Of a DNA stretch of 64,000 nucleotides, positions 27,064 through 36,105 are shown piece by piece. Origin of the DNA: Streptomyces sp. NBC_01478 (GTDB lineage: Bacteria; Actinomycetota; Actinomycetes; Streptomycetales; Streptomycetaceae); the NCBI RefSeq assembly GCF_036227225.1, contig NZ_CP109444.1:7297501-7361500 (forward strand), written 5' to 3'. The first letter of the stretch is position 1. Every line of letters begins with the position of its first letter. Made by a program: the position numbers and the translations under genes. Below the pieces are notes generated by a model. The model did not search any database and had not been told where the DNA came from. It was given only the letters and a program-made list of their open reading frames with translations.

Positions 27064-28110
27064 GTGACCGCCGACGGACAGTCCACCGCCGCCCGTGACG
27101 TCGTGGACGTCGTAGCGCTGGGCGAGTCCATGGTCACGTTCCTACCCAGTCGTCCGGGCCGCCTCGCCGATGTGCCGTCCTTCGACCGCGCCATCGGCGG
27201 CGCGGAGTCGAATGTGGCGTGCGTCCTGGCTGCCGCCGGGCACACCGTCCGGTGGGTCAGCCGGGTGGGGGCGGACGGCTTCGGCGACCATCTCGTCGAG
27301 ACCATCGGCGGGTACGGCGTGGACGTGTCCGCCGTGCGGCGTGACCAGGCACGGCCGACCGGCATCTACTTCCGCACCGCCGGGGACCGGGCCACCGACG
27401 CGCACGAGGTCGCGTACTACCGGGCCGGGTCCGCCGCCTCCGCGATGGCCGTGACCAACGTCGACCTGGCCGCCGTACGGGCCGGGCGGGTGCTGCATCT
27501 GTCCGGGATCACCCCGATGCTCTCCGACGACTGTCTCGCCCTGGTCCGTGAGCTGACCGCGCTCCGCGCCCGCCGCCCGCTGATCTCCTTCGACGTCAAC
27601 CACCGCCCCGCGCTGGGGCGTTCGGCCGACGGACCGAGCGTGCTGCTGGAGCTGGCGCGCGGCGCGGACCTCGTCTTCGTCGGCGAGGACGAGGCCGCCG
27701 AGGTCTGGGGGCTCGTCGGGGCCGATGCCGTACGGGCCGCGTTCCCCGACCCCGAGACGCTCGTCGTCAAGCAGGGCGGACGCGGCGCCACCGCCTTCCA
27801 CAGGGACTCCGTCACCTTCGTGCCCGCGCCGCACGTCGACGTCGTCGCCGAGGTCGGCGCCGGGGACGCCTTCGCCGCCGGGTTCCTCTCCGCGACCCTG
27901 CGGGGCCTTCCCGTACGGGACCGGCTCCGGCACGGGCACCTCACGGCCGCCGCCGCCCTCACCGTCCCCGGCGACCTCGCCTCCCCGCCGGTCCGTGACC
28001 ACGCCGACCGGCTGGTCGCCCTGGACGAGCAGGCGTGGGGGAGACTTCGACTCGGCCCCGGCTGGACCGACGCCGCCGACTGGGCCGACGAGGAGGTATG
28101 TACGCCATGA
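27064..28110 (+). CDS. PfkB-family sugar kinase (2-keto-3-deoxygluconate kinase-like)
   Basis: This 348-residue ribokinase-fold protein opens with VVALGESMVTFLPSRPG, has GGAESNVACVLAAAG for substrate binding, and ends with GAGDAFAAGFLSA, in which the Asp is the catalytic base. That combination resembles 2-keto-3-deoxygluconate kinases, but sugar specificity is unproven. GTG 27064 is used; AGGAG lies 11 bases upstream, slightly far. It is the first gene of an operon with the IclR gene (ATGA overlap) and RidA gene, divergent from the D-amino-acid enzymes. Confidence 0.85.
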   Translation: MTADGQSTAARDVVDVVALGESMVTFLPSRPGRLADVPSFDRAIGGAESNVACVLAAAGHTVRWVSRVGADGFGDHLVETIGGYGVDVSAVRRDQARPTGIYFRTAGDRATDAHEVAYYRAGSAASAMAVTNVDLAAVRAGRVLHLSGITPMLSDDCLALVRELTALRARRPLISFDVNHRPALGRSADGPSVLLELARGADLVFVGEDEAAEVWGLVGADAVRAAFPDPETLVVKQGGRGATAFHRDSVTFVPAPHVDVVAEVGAGDAFAAGFLSATLRGLPVRDRLRHGHLTAAAALTVPGDLASPPVRDHADRLVALDEQAWGRLRLGPGWTDAADWADEEVCTP

Positions 28111-28868
28111 GTCAGACCGTCGACCGCGCGCTCAGTATCCTGCCGCTGCTCGCCGAGGGCCCCGCCGACCTCGGCCAGGTCGCCGAGCGCCTCGACGTCC
28201 ACAAGTCGACGGCCCTGCGCCTCCTGCGCACCCTGCACGAACACGGCCTGGTCTACCGCCAGTCCGACCAGCGCTACCGCCTCGGCGCCCGCCTCATCGC
28301 CCTCGCCCAGGAGGCGATGGAGAACCTCGACATCCGCGAGATCGCCCACCCCCATCTCGTCCGGCTGAACGAGCAGTGCGGTCACACCGTCCACCTCGCG
28401 GTGTACGAGGAGAACGAGGTCCTCTACATCGACAAGGTGGAGAGCCGCTACCCGGTGCGCATGTACTCGCGGATCGGCAAGCCCGTCGCCATCACGGTCG
28501 CGGGCGTGGCGAAGCTGCTCCTCGCCGACCTCCCGGAAACCGAGCGGCGGGTCCTCTCCGACAAGCTCGACTACCCCATGTACACCGCCCGCTCCACCCC
28601 CAACGCCCCCGCTTTCCTGCGGGAGTTGGAGAAGGTGCGGGAACAGGGGTGGGCCACCGACCTCGGCGGCCACGAAGAGTCCATCAACTGCGTCGCCGCG
28701 CCGATCCGGGGCGCCGACGGACGCGTGGCCGCCGCGATGTCGGTCTCCGCGCCCAACGTCGTCGTCACCGCCGACGAACTCCTCACCCTGCTTCCCCTGG
28801 TCCGTCGCACGGCGGACGCCATCAGTGGTGAGTACTCCGGCAGAACAACAACCAGGGATACCGAATGA
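28107..28868 (+). CDS. IclR-family transcriptional regulator
   Basis: This 253-residue protein has an N-terminal winged helix (SQTVDRALSILPLLAEGPAD, then ERLDVHKSTALRLLRTLHEH). The C-terminal IclR effector domain includes GHTVHLAVYEENEVLYIDKV and SINCVAAPIRGADGRVAAAM. ATG 28107 is preferred over ATG 28098, because AGGAGG ends one base before 28098 but 9 bases before 28107; this also gives an ATGA overlap with the kinase gene. It probably controls both divergent operons through the dyad at 26947-26963, responding to an amino-acid or sugar-acid intermediate. Confidence 0.88.
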   Translation: MSQTVDRALSILPLLAEGPADLGQVAERLDVHKSTALRLLRTLHEHGLVYRQSDQRYRLGARLIALAQEAMENLDIREIAHPHLVRLNEQCGHTVHLAVYEENEVLYIDKVESRYPVRMYSRIGKPVAITVAGVAKLLLADLPETERRVLSDKLDYPMYTARSTPNAPAFLRELEKVREQGWATDLGGHEESINCVAAPIRGADGRVAAAMSVSAPNVVVTADELLTLLPLVRRTADAISGEYSGRTTTRDTE

Positions 28869-29275
28869 CCGACAAGACCGCGCTCACGCCCAAGACCCAC
28901 ACCACCCCGCCCGCCAAGTTCTCGCACGGCGTCCGCAAGGGGAACATCCTCCAGGTCGCCGGCCAGGTCGGCTTCCTCCCCGCCGAGGACGGCAAGCCGC
29001 CCACGCCGGCCGGCCCGACCCTGCGCGAGCAGACCCTCCAGACCCTCGCCAACGTCCAGGCGATCCTGGAGGAGGGCGGCGCGAGCTGGGAGGACGCGAT
29101 GATGATCCGCGTCTATCTGACGGACGTGGACCACTTCGCCGAGATGAACGCGATCTACAACGAGTACTTCGAGGAGCAGGAACTGACGGCTCCTCCCGCC
29201 GCGCGCACGACGGTCTACGTCGGCCTGCCGGCCGGCCTGCTCATCGAGATCGACGCGCTGGCCGTGCTGAGCTAG
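28865..29275 (+). CDS. RidA/YjgF-family imine deaminase
   Basis: This 136-residue Rid protein has GNILQVAGQVGFLP, a central MIRVYLTDVDHFAEMNAIYN and the C-terminal AARTTVYVGLPAGLLIEIDA with the arginine that binds the imine carboxylate in this family. RidA proteins hydrolyse enamine/imine products of PLP-dependent dehydratases before they damage other enzymes. That fits the PLP deaminase in the divergent operon. The ATG overlaps the stop of the IclR gene (ATGA), so synthesis of regulator and RidA is coupled. Confidence 0.88.
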   Translation: MTDKTALTPKTHTTPPAKFSHGVRKGNILQVAGQVGFLPAEDGKPPTPAGPTLREQTLQTLANVQAILEEGGASWEDAMMIRVYLTDVDHFAEMNAIYNEYFEEQELTAPPAARTTVYVGLPAGLLIEIDALAVLS

Positions 29276-29398
29276 TACCGAGCCGGCACCACTCCAACTC
29301 CCGCACACCGTACGACGGTTCGGCGCCCTTCGGGGTGCCGCGCCGCGATCCCCGCTGCCCCGAAAGCCCCATGCTCTTACGACCCAGAGGACCCCCAC

Positions 29399-30874
29399 AT
29401 GTCCCTACCGCTCGCCGCCACCGCCCCCGCGACCCCGCCCCACACCGGAGGGTTGCTCCTCCTACTCGACGGCACAGCAGGCCTGTTGACGGTCGCCGCC
29501 CTCGGGATCGCACTGCTCCTCTTCCTGATCATCAAGGTCAGACTCCAGCCCTTCGTGGCCCTCCTCGCCGTCTCCATAACCGTCGGCCTGCTCGCCGGTC
29601 TGTCGGTCACCGAACTCTTCGGCACGGTCCAGCGCTCGGACGCCGTCTCCACCATCGAGTCCGGCATGGGCGGCATCCTCGGCCATGTCGCGATCATCAT
29701 CGGCCTCGGCACGATGCTCGGCGCGATCCTCGAAGTCAGCGGCGGCGCAGAGGTGTTGGCGTCGAGGCTGCTGAATCTCTTCGGTGAGAAGAGGGCCCCG
29801 CTCGCCATGGGCCTCACCGGCCTGATCTTCGGCATCCCGGTCTTCTTCGACGTCGGCATCTTCGTCCTCGCGCCGATCGTGTACGCCGCCGCCAAGCGCG
29901 GCGGCAAGTCGATCCTGCTCTACTGCCTGCCGCTGCTCGCGGGCCTGTCGATGACCCACGCGTTCCTGCCGCCGCACCCCGGCCCGGTGGCGGCGGCGGG
30001 TCTCCTCCACGTCCAGCTCGGCTGGGTCATCCTCATGGGCATCGTCTGCGGCATCCCCGCCGTGCTCGCCGCGTGGGCCTACGCGGCCTGGATCGGCAAG
30101 CGGATCTTCGTGGCCGTACCGCAGGACATGGTCGAGGCGGCGGCCGAGGCGAAGCAGGCGGTCATCGACGAACAGCGGGCGTCCGGCGTCGAACCGCAGG
30201 AGAAGCCGGTGGCGCTGGGCACGGTCCTCGCGATCATCGGCACGCCCCTCGTCCTGATCCTCGCGGCCACCTTCTCGTCGATCGCCTTCGACCCGTCCAC
30301 CGGCCGCTCGGTGGTGGAGTTCTTCGGCAGCCCCTTCGTCGCCCTGACCATCGCGCTCCTCCTCGCGTACTACCTCCTGGGTCTACGTCGGGGCTGGTCC
30401 CGCAAGTCCCTGGAGACCGTCTCCACCGCGTCCCTCAAGCCGGTCGGCAACATCATCCTGGTCGTCGGCGCGGGCGGGGTCTTCGGCGCCGTCCTCAAGG
30501 CGAGCGGCGTCGCCCAGGCCCTCTCGGACACCTTCCACGACGTAGGCCTCCCGGTGCTCGTGCTGTCGTACCTGATCTCGCTGGTACTGCGGGTCGCGCA
30601 GGGCTCGGCGACGGTCGCCATCGTGACCACGGCGGGCATCGTGGCCCCCCTCCTCGCCGAGGGCGACCACTCGCAGGCCTTCGTCGCGCTCGTCATCATG
30701 GCGATCTCGGCGGGCTCGATCTTCGCCTCGCACGTCAACGACGGGGGCTTCTGGATGGTGGCCAAGTACTTCGGGATCACCGAGCGGGACACCCTGAAGA
30801 CGTGGACCGTGCTGGAGTCGGTGTTGTCCGTCGCGGGGTTCGCGGTGGCGGCCGTATTGAGCGTCTTCGTGTAG
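29399..30874 (+). CDS. GntP-family gluconate/organic acid:proton symporter
   Basis: This 491-residue polytopic protein has about 13 hydrophobic helices. Family-typical segments are GFGTMLG-like IGLGTMLGAILEVSGGAEVL, FGIPVFFDVGIFVLAPI and THAFLPPHPGPVAAAGLL. GntP proteins import gluconate and related sugar acids; some relatives carry D-serine. With the D-amino-acid enzymes and a ketogluconate kinase-like gene close by, either substrate is possible. It follows RidA after a 123-bp gap that holds no obvious terminator, so it may be the last gene of the IclR-controlled unit. Confidence 0.85.
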   Translation: MSLPLAATAPATPPHTGGLLLLLDGTAGLLTVAALGIALLLFLIIKVRLQPFVALLAVSITVGLLAGLSVTELFGTVQRSDAVSTIESGMGGILGHVAIIIGLGTMLGAILEVSGGAEVLASRLLNLFGEKRAPLAMGLTGLIFGIPVFFDVGIFVLAPIVYAAAKRGGKSILLYCLPLLAGLSMTHAFLPPHPGPVAAAGLLHVQLGWVILMGIVCGIPAVLAAWAYAAWIGKRIFVAVPQDMVEAAAEAKQAVIDEQRASGVEPQEKPVALGTVLAIIGTPLVLILAATFSSIAFDPSTGRSVVEFFGSPFVALTIALLLAYYLLGLRRGWSRKSLETVSTASLKPVGNIILVVGAGGVFGAVLKASGVAQALSDTFHDVGLPVLVLSYLISLVLRVAQGSATVAIVTTAGIVAPLLAEGDHSQAFVALVIMAISAGSIFASHVNDGGFWMVAKYFGITERDTLKTWTVLESVLSVAGFAVAAVLSVFV

Positions 30875-30915
30875 AAGTTCGCCCGGGACGCCGTGTAGGC
30901 GTCTGATAACGAAGT

Positions 30916-30997
30916 AGGGGCTGGCTGTGCCTGACACAGGATCGTCGACCATACTTCGCGCTGTGGAGCAGCGCATAGGTTCGAGCAGCCAGCCCCT
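30916..30997 (+). promoter_or_regulatory. Inverted repeat covering the start region of the acidic protein gene
   Basis: AGGGGCTGGCTG (30916-30927) pairs perfectly with CAGCCAGCCCCT (30986-30997). The left arm contains the likely ribosome site (AGGGG) and the first base of the GTG start, so an RNA stem could hide both. The 58-base loop contains a second in-frame GTG (30963). Confidence 0.45.
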
Positions 30998-31598
30998 GGA
31001 GGGCGCCGGATTCGACCCGGCCTTCGTCCCCGGGCTCACCGCACCCGCCGGGTCCTCCGACGCACCGGAGGATCCGAAGTCGCGGGACGCGGAGCCCGAG
31101 GACGCGAAGGCCGAGGCGACGGAGCCGGAGGAGTCGTCGTCGGTCGAGAAGGCCGAGGTCGAGAAGGCCGAGGTCGACGAGGCCGTTGCCGAGGACGGTG
31201 ATGCCGACGCCGATGAAGCCGACGAGGAGTCGTCGGAGGGTGGTCCCGTCTTCGAGGCGTCCGACCGTCGCGCGGAGATCGTCGCGGACGCGAAGGGCGT
31301 ACGACTGCGCCTGGACGACCAGAACTGCGAGTTCCGCTGGGACGAGATCGGCGCCGTCGAGACCGAGACCCCGCGCTTCGGCAAGCGGTTCACCATCACG
31401 GTGCACACTCCTGACCGCCGCTGGTACCCGATCGAGATCGAGGCGGCGGCCAGGAGCCGGTTCGCCGAGTGGGAGACGCAGCTCGACGCGGTTCTCGACG
31501 CGTACTTCGACGACGGCGACGAGGACGAGGACGACGAGTCCGCCGAGGTGGACGAAGCCGCGCTCGCCGAGGCGGAGGCCGAGGTCCGCAAGGACTAG
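30927..31598 (+). CDS. Acidic protein with a C-terminal globular domain
   Basis: This 223-residue protein starts at GTG 30927 (AGGGG eight bases upstream) or possibly GTG 30963. The first half is disordered and extremely acidic, with a short EKAEVEKAEVDEAV repeat. The second half (about 110-190) looks like a small beta-rich PH-like domain: VRLRLDDQNCEFRWDEIGAV and FTITVHTPDRRWYPIEIEAA. The tail is again acidic (DDGDEDEDDESAEV). No named family is recognised. It is monocistronic and ends 12 bp from the convergent carboxypeptidase gene. Confidence 0.7.
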   Translation: MPDTGSSTILRAVEQRIGSSSQPLEGAGFDPAFVPGLTAPAGSSDAPEDPKSRDAEPEDAKAEATEPEESSSVEKAEVEKAEVDEAVAEDGDADADEADEESSEGGPVFEASDRRAEIVADAKGVRLRLDDQNCEFRWDEIGAVETETPRFGKRFTITVHTPDRRWYPIEIEAAARSRFAEWETQLDAVLDAYFDDGDEDEDDESAEVDEAALAEAEAEVRKD

Positions 31599-31610
31599 CC
31601 GGCTAGTCGG

Positions 31611-32972
31611 CTAGGCGCAGTACTGGGCCGCTTTGCCGATGGACCGGTACATGCAGTCCGCGTTCTCCAGCAGTTGGAACACCGCGTCCCGGTTCCGGGA
31701 GGTCTCCCGCTCGATGACCTCGTCGGGCGGGTAGAACCCACCCCCGGAACTGGACGTCGGATACATCTCGAAGGTGTAGTCGAAGATCTTCTGACTGCCC
31801 CAGAGGTAGTCGTCGATCGAACCGTCCGTGATGTACAGGTCGCTGGACTGCTCGGCCGTGTAGCCGTTGCTCGCGCCCATCTTCTGGCCGACGGCCTTGA
31901 ACGCGGCGGCGTCGTCAGCGGTCATCCCGGTCGCGGTGTCGGAGTACGTGTACCCGAACGGCCACAGCACCAGTTCGCTGTACGTGTGGAAGTCGATGCC
32001 CGCGGTGATCTGCTGCTTCCCGCCGACGACCCGGCTCCGCACGAAGTCCGCGACCACCTTCACCTCGGGCGCCGACTCGGCGGACGTGCCCCGGTAGGTC
32101 TCGGACGAGGTCGAGGTCGAAGAGCCGCCGCAGCAGCCCCACTTGTAGTTCCAGTTCCGGTTGAGGTCCGTACCGACGTAGCTGGAACCGGAGTTGGGCT
32201 GGCGGTTCTTGCGCCAGGACCGGTAGGCGCCGGTCGCGATGTCGTACTCGCCGCCGTCCGGGTTGAGATCGGGCACGATCCAGATCTCGCGGTTGTTCAC
32301 GATGTTCGTGACGCGGGAGTCGGTGCCGTAGCCCGCGCCCAGCTCGCGCAGCAGGTACAGCGCCATCTCCACGGTCATGTGTTCGCGGGCGTGCTGGTGG
32401 AAGGTGAACAGGACCTCGGGTTCGCTCTCGTCGGTGGCCACGTTGTCGCTGACCTTGATGGCGACGATGTCCCGGCCCTGGTACGACTTGCCGATCACCT
32501 TCTTGCTCATGATGCCGGGGTAGGCGGCGAGCCGCTGGTCGATCTCCGCGTTCGCCTCGGCGTAGTTGTGGTACTTCGAGTCGGCTGTAGGGAAGTCGAG
32601 GATCCCTACGTCCGCGGCCGAGGAACGGTCCGGGGCGGAGCCCAACAGCGAGACGTCGTAGCCCTGTTGGCGCAGTTGTTTGATCTGGGCGGCGCGGCCG
32701 GAGACGACCACGGTCTCCTCGTCGGACTCGTCCACGGTGACGCCGGCGGCCGCGATGGCCGTACGCGTGACCGGGGTGTTGTGGTCGACGTGGATCTCGT
32801 ACTGGCGGATGTCGTCCGCGGTCGGGGAAGTCTGCGGCGAGCTGTCGGCGGTGGCCTTGGCCGCCGTGGCCGTCTCCGTGACGGGGGCGGCGAGGGCGAG
32901 GGCCATCAGGACGGCGAGCGCGGCGGTGCGTCTGCCGCTTCGGGCGCCTGAGCCGCGTATGCGAAGTCGCAT
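31611..32972 (-). CDS. Secreted zinc carboxypeptidase, M14 family
   Basis: This 453-residue exported protein has a signal peptide (about 1-38), an N-terminal propeptide-like segment (about 40-130) and an M14 catalytic domain. Zinc ligands are His194 and Glu197 ([11 protein letters not shown]) plus a later His in [10 protein letters not shown]; the catalytic Glu lies in DYTFEMYP. The substrate-carboxylate region is [11 protein letters not shown]. It should remove C-terminal residues from extracellular peptides. AGGAGATTTC precedes the ATG. The closest characterised relative is the Streptomyces zinc carboxypeptidase T-like group. It is a single-gene unit. Confidence 0.9.
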   Translation of the reverse strand: MRLRIRGSGARSGRRTAALAVLMALALAAPVTETATAAKATADSSPQTSPTADDIRQYEIHVDHNTPVTRTAIAAAGVTVDESDEETVVVSGRAAQIKQLRQQGYDVSLLGSAPDRSSAADVGILDFPTADSKYHNYAEANAEIDQRLAAYPGIMSKKVIGKSYQGRDIVAIKVSDNVATDESEPEVLFTFHQHAREHMTVEMALYLLRELGAGYGTDSRVTNIVNNREIWIVPDLNPDGGEYDIATGAYRSWRKNRQPNSGSSYVGTDLNRNWNYKWGCCGGSSTSTSSETYRGTSAESAPEVKVVADFVRSRVVGGKQQITAGIDFHTYSELVLWPFGYTYSDTATGMTADDAAAFKAVGQKMGASNGYTAEQSSDLYITDGSIDDYLWGSQKIFDYTFEMYPTSSSGGGFYPPDEVIERETSRNRDAVFQLLENADCMYRSIGKAAQYCA

Positions 32973-33162
32973 GAAATCTCCTTGCTGGAGTTGGGGGGTG
33001 TTTCAGTGCGACGTGCGTGAAGTACGGCGTGCGGGTGGGGTGTTCCCACAGGTGTTCCTACGGTTGTTCCCATGGGCGTTCCTGTGTGGCGCCTATGTTG
33101 ATGTGTTGGCATGGTCAGGTCAAGGGCGTCCAAAGTCGGTGGCCGGATTACCGCCACGTGAA

Positions 33163-33192
33163 GGGGACCTGAGTACGTGTACTCAGGTCCCC
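33163..33192. promoter_or_regulatory. Long perfect dyad upstream of a small membrane protein gene
   Basis: GGGGACCTGAGTAC and its complement (33163-33176 and 33179-33192) are separated by two bases. It lies 27 bp upstream of ATG 33220 and about 190 bp upstream of the divergent carboxypeptidase. It could be a stem-loop in the leader, an operator or a terminator for a transcript entering from the left. Confidence 0.5.
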
Positions 33193-33219
33193 GTGCGTCG
33201 CGGGTGGAACGGTGGGGGC

Positions 33220-33639
33220 ATGAGCGGGAGCAGGACGGTGCGGGCGGTCAAGGGCGTGCTCGTGGCCGGGGCGGCGGCCGTGGTCTGCCGTACGGGCTGG
33301 GAGACGTTGCTCGCCCGGTCGGACCGGGTCGCCGCGGCGGATCCGGGTGTGATGGGCGCGGGGTGGATCGAGGCCGCGCTCGCCGCGGTCTGCGGGCTGC
33401 TCGCGATGCCCGTGGTGCTGTGGGCCGGGATGCGGCTACTCGGCGAGCGGGGGAACCATCTCCTGGTGGTGGCCGGGGTGACCGCCTGGTGGCTGATCGG
33501 CGGGCATGTCGTCGAGGACGCCGGTGTCGGCCCTGCGGCGACGGCCCTGTGGCTGGTTCTGTTCGCGCTGCTGTGCGGGGTGCTGTCCCTCGTCGAGATG
33601 CCGTCCGGCCGGCCGGCGAGTTCCGTCGACTCCGGCTGA
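33220..33639 (+). CDS. Small membrane protein of unknown function
   Basis: This 139-residue protein has three hydrophobic helices (about 10-25, 50-72, 80-125 in two parts) and short polar ends. No family is recognised. The ATG at 33220 follows GGTGGGGG and starts a positively charged N terminus (MSGSRTVRAVKG) as expected for a membrane protein. The stop is one base from the end of the convergent anti-sigma-like gene. A perfect long dyad just upstream probably affects its expression. Confidence 0.6.
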   Translation: MSGSRTVRAVKGVLVAGAAAVVCRTGWETLLARSDRVAAADPGVMGAGWIEAALAAVCGLLAMPVVLWAGMRLLGERGNHLLVVAGVTAWWLIGGHVVEDAGVGPAATALWLVLFALLCGVLSLVEMPSGRPASSVDSG

Positions 33640-33640
33640 A

Positions 33641-34882
33641 TCAGAGCCAGTTGGGGCTGAGGGCGATCGCCCGGAGCTGCTTCATCGTCAGGGCCGGGGT
33701 CTTGCGGGTCGAAGCGGTGTCCTGGGCACCGGAGTTGAAGGCGCTGATCACCACGCGCGTCCCGTCGGTGCGGAGGGTGTCGACGGTCCACATCACGACC
33801 CCCGCGCCGCCCTTCTCGCCGGGACCCTGGTGCTCGGCGACCTTCGTGCCGTCGGACAGGACCTCGGCGTCCGAGCCGAAGAGGTCGTCCTCGACGTCCG
33901 ACATGTTCGCCTGGACGTTGACCTGGACCATGCTCCTGCCCTTGCCGTCGTCGACGACGAGATAGCCGAACCCGCTGTCGTAGCCACTGCTGTCGGACAC
34001 CGTGAGCCCCTTCGGCAGCAGCTTCTTCAGCGTCGGGGCGATGGGAGCGTTGAGAGCGGAGCCGCCCTTGTCCCCCGTCTCGGTCCCTGTCGGCGCCTGC
34101 GCGGGCATCGCGTCGATGGCCTGCCGCCACGCGTCCGAAGCCGCGAGTTTCGTCAACCGGGCGGGAGACAGCGGCGGTTGACTCCTGGTGATCGGTGCGT
34201 CCTTCTCGGCGGCGGCGTTCCACTCGCTCACGCTCACATGCTGCCCCTTCGGGGTGACGAGTTCGGCGCTCCACCACTTGGTGTCCACCCGGCGGTCCGG
34301 ATACTCGTACCCCTGAAGGATCATGACCAGCGACCCGTCCGCCAGCCGGCTCGTGCCGCACGCGTCGTAGTGCGTGAACACCTTCGCCGGGCACTTGGTG
34401 GCCTGCCGCGCCTCGTCACTCCCGGGCTCCACCCGGCCCATGCCGACCTCGACGGCCGACTTGCCGTTCCCGTCGTCGTAGACGACATGGACGTACGGCG
34501 ACGATCCCTCGTCCGTGCCGCGGGCCACGACCTTGGAGTAACTGCCGTCGCCCAGCAGGCGTGTGAGCCACCGGAACAGGTCCTGGCCGGAGACGGGAGC
34601 GGGGGCGGAGGCGTGGGTGGAGGCGGCCGCGGAACCCTGCGCCTTGGCGGGGTTCCCGCTCGGCAGGAGCAGCGCCCCGCCCACGCCGACGAGGGCGATG
34701 CCCGCCGCGCCGCTCATGACGGCGGCGTTGCGGCGGCGCAGCAGGCGGCGGCGGCCCTTGAGGGCGCCGGCGTGGGCGAGCGCGGCCCGGTCGGTCTCGA
34801 AGGCGTTGCCCGCGTCGTGCAGGCCGGCGGTGAGCCGTTCCTCGAAGGGGTCGAGGGGGTCGCTGTGCTGGGTGTCGGGCAT
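33641..34882 (-). CDS. Single-pass membrane protein paired with a SigE-type sigma factor (putative anti-sigma/sensor)
   Basis: This 413-residue protein has an N-terminal cytoplasmic segment of about 50 residues rich in charged helices (FEERLTAGLHDAGNAFETDR), a membrane helix near 54-75 (AAVMSGAAGIALVGVGGALL) and a large extracytoplasmic domain. The sigma-factor gene lies immediately upstream on the same strand, and many Streptomyces SigE-family loci have this pair. It probably holds or modulates the sigma factor at the membrane; a zinc HxxxCxxC anti-sigma motif is not present, so the mechanism would differ from ZAS proteins. The start ATG 34882 is separated from the sigma gene by a heptamer repeat tract. 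Confidence 0.7.
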   Translation of the reverse strand: MPDTQHSDPLDPFEERLTAGLHDAGNAFETDRAALAHAGALKGRRRLLRRRNAAVMSGAAGIALVGVGGALLLPSGNPAKAQGSAAASTHASAPAPVSGQDLFRWLTRLLGDGSYSKVVARGTDEGSSPYVHVVYDDGNGKSAVEVGMGRVEPGSDEARQATKCPAKVFTHYDACGTSRLADGSLVMILQGYEYPDRRVDTKWWSAELVTPKGQHVSVSEWNAAAEKDAPITRSQPPLSPARLTKLAASDAWRQAIDAMPAQAPTGTETGDKGGSALNAPIAPTLKKLLPKGLTVSDSSGYDSGFGYLVVDDGKGRSMVQVNVQANMSDVEDDLFGSDAEVLSDGTKVAEHQGPGEKGGAGVVMWTVDTLRTDGTRVVISAFNSGAQDTASTRKTPALTMKQLRAIALSPNWL

Positions 34883-34913
34883 GGCGGACCACCGTTTCGC
34901 GTGAGGAGCTTGC

Positions 34914-34976
34914 GGGAGAAGGGAGAAGGGAGAAGGGAGAAGGGAGAAGGGAGAAGGGAGAAGGGAGAAGGGAGTT
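34914..34976. repeat. Tandem heptanucleotide repeat (GGGAGAA)n
   Basis: Eight perfect copies of GGGAGAA (34914-34969) plus a degenerate ninth (GGGAGTT) lie between the sigma-factor stop at 35005 and the start of its membrane partner at 34882. On the coding strand it reads TTCTCCC. Such a tract is prone to slipped-strand length change and lies in the intercistronic leader. Confidence 0.95.
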
Positions 34977-35004
34977 GGGGCGAAGGGGTTGGGGCGGGGG
35001 CTGA

Positions 35005-35523
35005 TCAGGGGCGGGCGTATTCGTCGAGGTTCTCGCCGAGCAGTTCGCGCAGCTTGCCGAGCGCTCGGACGCAGCGGGTGCGGACGGCGGCCGAGCTGAC
35101 GTGCATGACGTCGGCGGTCTCATCGACGGACCGGTCCTCCCAGTACCGCAGGACGACCACGGCGCGATCCTTGGCGGGCAGCCGGGAGAGGGCCTGGAGC
35201 AGGGTCAGCCGTAGCGGGGTGTCGGCGCCGTGGGCGCCGGGGTCGGGCCGGTCGGGCAGGAGGTCGGTGGCGCGCTCGGTGCTGCTGCGGCGCCGCTGAT
35301 GGGCGAGGTAGGTACGGGTGAGGACGGTCTGGGCGTACCCGGCGGGGTTGCCGACCCGGGACATCCGCCCCCAGCCGACGTACAGCTTGCCGAGGGTCTC
35401 CTGCACCAGGTCCTCCGCGAGATGCGTGTCCCCGGCGGTCAGCAGACAGGCGGACCGGTAGAGATGCCCGGCGCGCGCGGCGGCGAACTCCGCGTATTCA
35501 TCGGCACGTTCCTGTCGTCTCAC
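35005..35523 (-). CDS. SigE-family ECF RNA polymerase sigma factor
   Basis: This 172-residue sigma factor has region 2 (EYAEFAAARAGHLYRSACLL, then HLAEDLVQETLGKLYVGWGR) and region 4 (LQALSRLPAKDRAVVVLRYW, then SVDETADVMHVSSAAVRTRC). The layout and length fit the SigE/SAF33-type ECF group common in Streptomyces. It should direct RNA polymerase to a small regulon on an envelope or environmental cue. GTG 35523 is used because GGGGGA lies 8 bases upstream. It is followed by the membrane protein gene at 33641-34882 with the repeat tract between. Confidence 0.9.
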   Translation of the reverse strand: MRRQERADEYAEFAAARAGHLYRSACLLTAGDTHLAEDLVQETLGKLYVGWGRMSRVGNPAGYAQTVLTRTYLAHQRRRSSTERATDLLPDRPDPGAHGADTPLRLTLLQALSRLPAKDRAVVVLRYWEDRSVDETADVMHVSSAAVRTRCVRALGKLRELLGENLDEYARP

Positions 35524-35757
35524 GCCTGTTCCCCCTGCCCCGTCGGTCCCGGTACCGGCACCGCCCTCACTTGTACTGATGCGATGGGCGCACAGAAATG
35601 TTTCAGGTCGCCCGTATCGATTCGTACGCCCCGAACACGCCCGCCCCGCGCCTCCGCCCGCCGGGGCATTCGGGCCGGGGCCACCTTGCACTCCGGGGGA
35701 CCGGCATGAAGACCATGTCCTCGACCACGTAAGCCCGTTGGAGCGAGGGGAACTGTC

Positions 35758-35982
35758 GTGTTCGACAACCTGCCGGACCTGGACAAGCTCAAGGACAAGG
35801 CCGAGGAGATCGCCGAGGACCACGGTGACACGATCGCCGGCGGGCTGGAGAAGGCCGGTGATCTCGTCGACGAGAAGACGGACGGCAAGCACAGCGAGCA
35901 GATCGACACCGTGGTCGACAAGGCGCAGGCACTGCTGGAGAGGCTTGCCGAGGATGCCAAGGACGTGGACCACAAGGAGTGA
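35758..35982 (+). CDS. MT0933-like small antitoxin-family protein
   Basis: This 74-residue, highly charged helical protein begins MFDNLPDLDKLKDKAEEIAE and resembles the MT0933-type antitoxin family of actinobacteria (KAGDLVDEKTDGKHSEQIDT is a typical segment). Some members were classed as antitoxins, but many occur without a toxin, as here: no toxin gene is next to it. GAGCGAGGGG lies 7 bases before GTG 35758. A structural or stress role is equally possible. Confidence 0.7.
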   Translation: MFDNLPDLDKLKDKAEEIAEDHGDTIAGGLEKAGDLVDEKTDGKHSEQIDTVVDKAQALLERLAEDAKDVDHKE

Positions 35983-36105
35983 CCGGCGGACATGAACTCT
36001 CGGCCCACGGGGGCGAGTTCGTTGCTTCCCCGCGCGAGATCGGTGCTGGTCGTCACCGGCCGTCTCCGAACCCGGTCCACCGGCGCACCCGTCGGTCCGA
36101 CGGAG

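Noticed and set aside
33163..33192. The dyad as terminator of the carboxypeptidase gene
   Set aside because: It lies upstream of that gene's start, not after its stop.
34914..34976. Regular repeats that might suggest a CRISPR array
   Set aside because: Units are seven bases, contiguous and without spacers; no cas gene is present.
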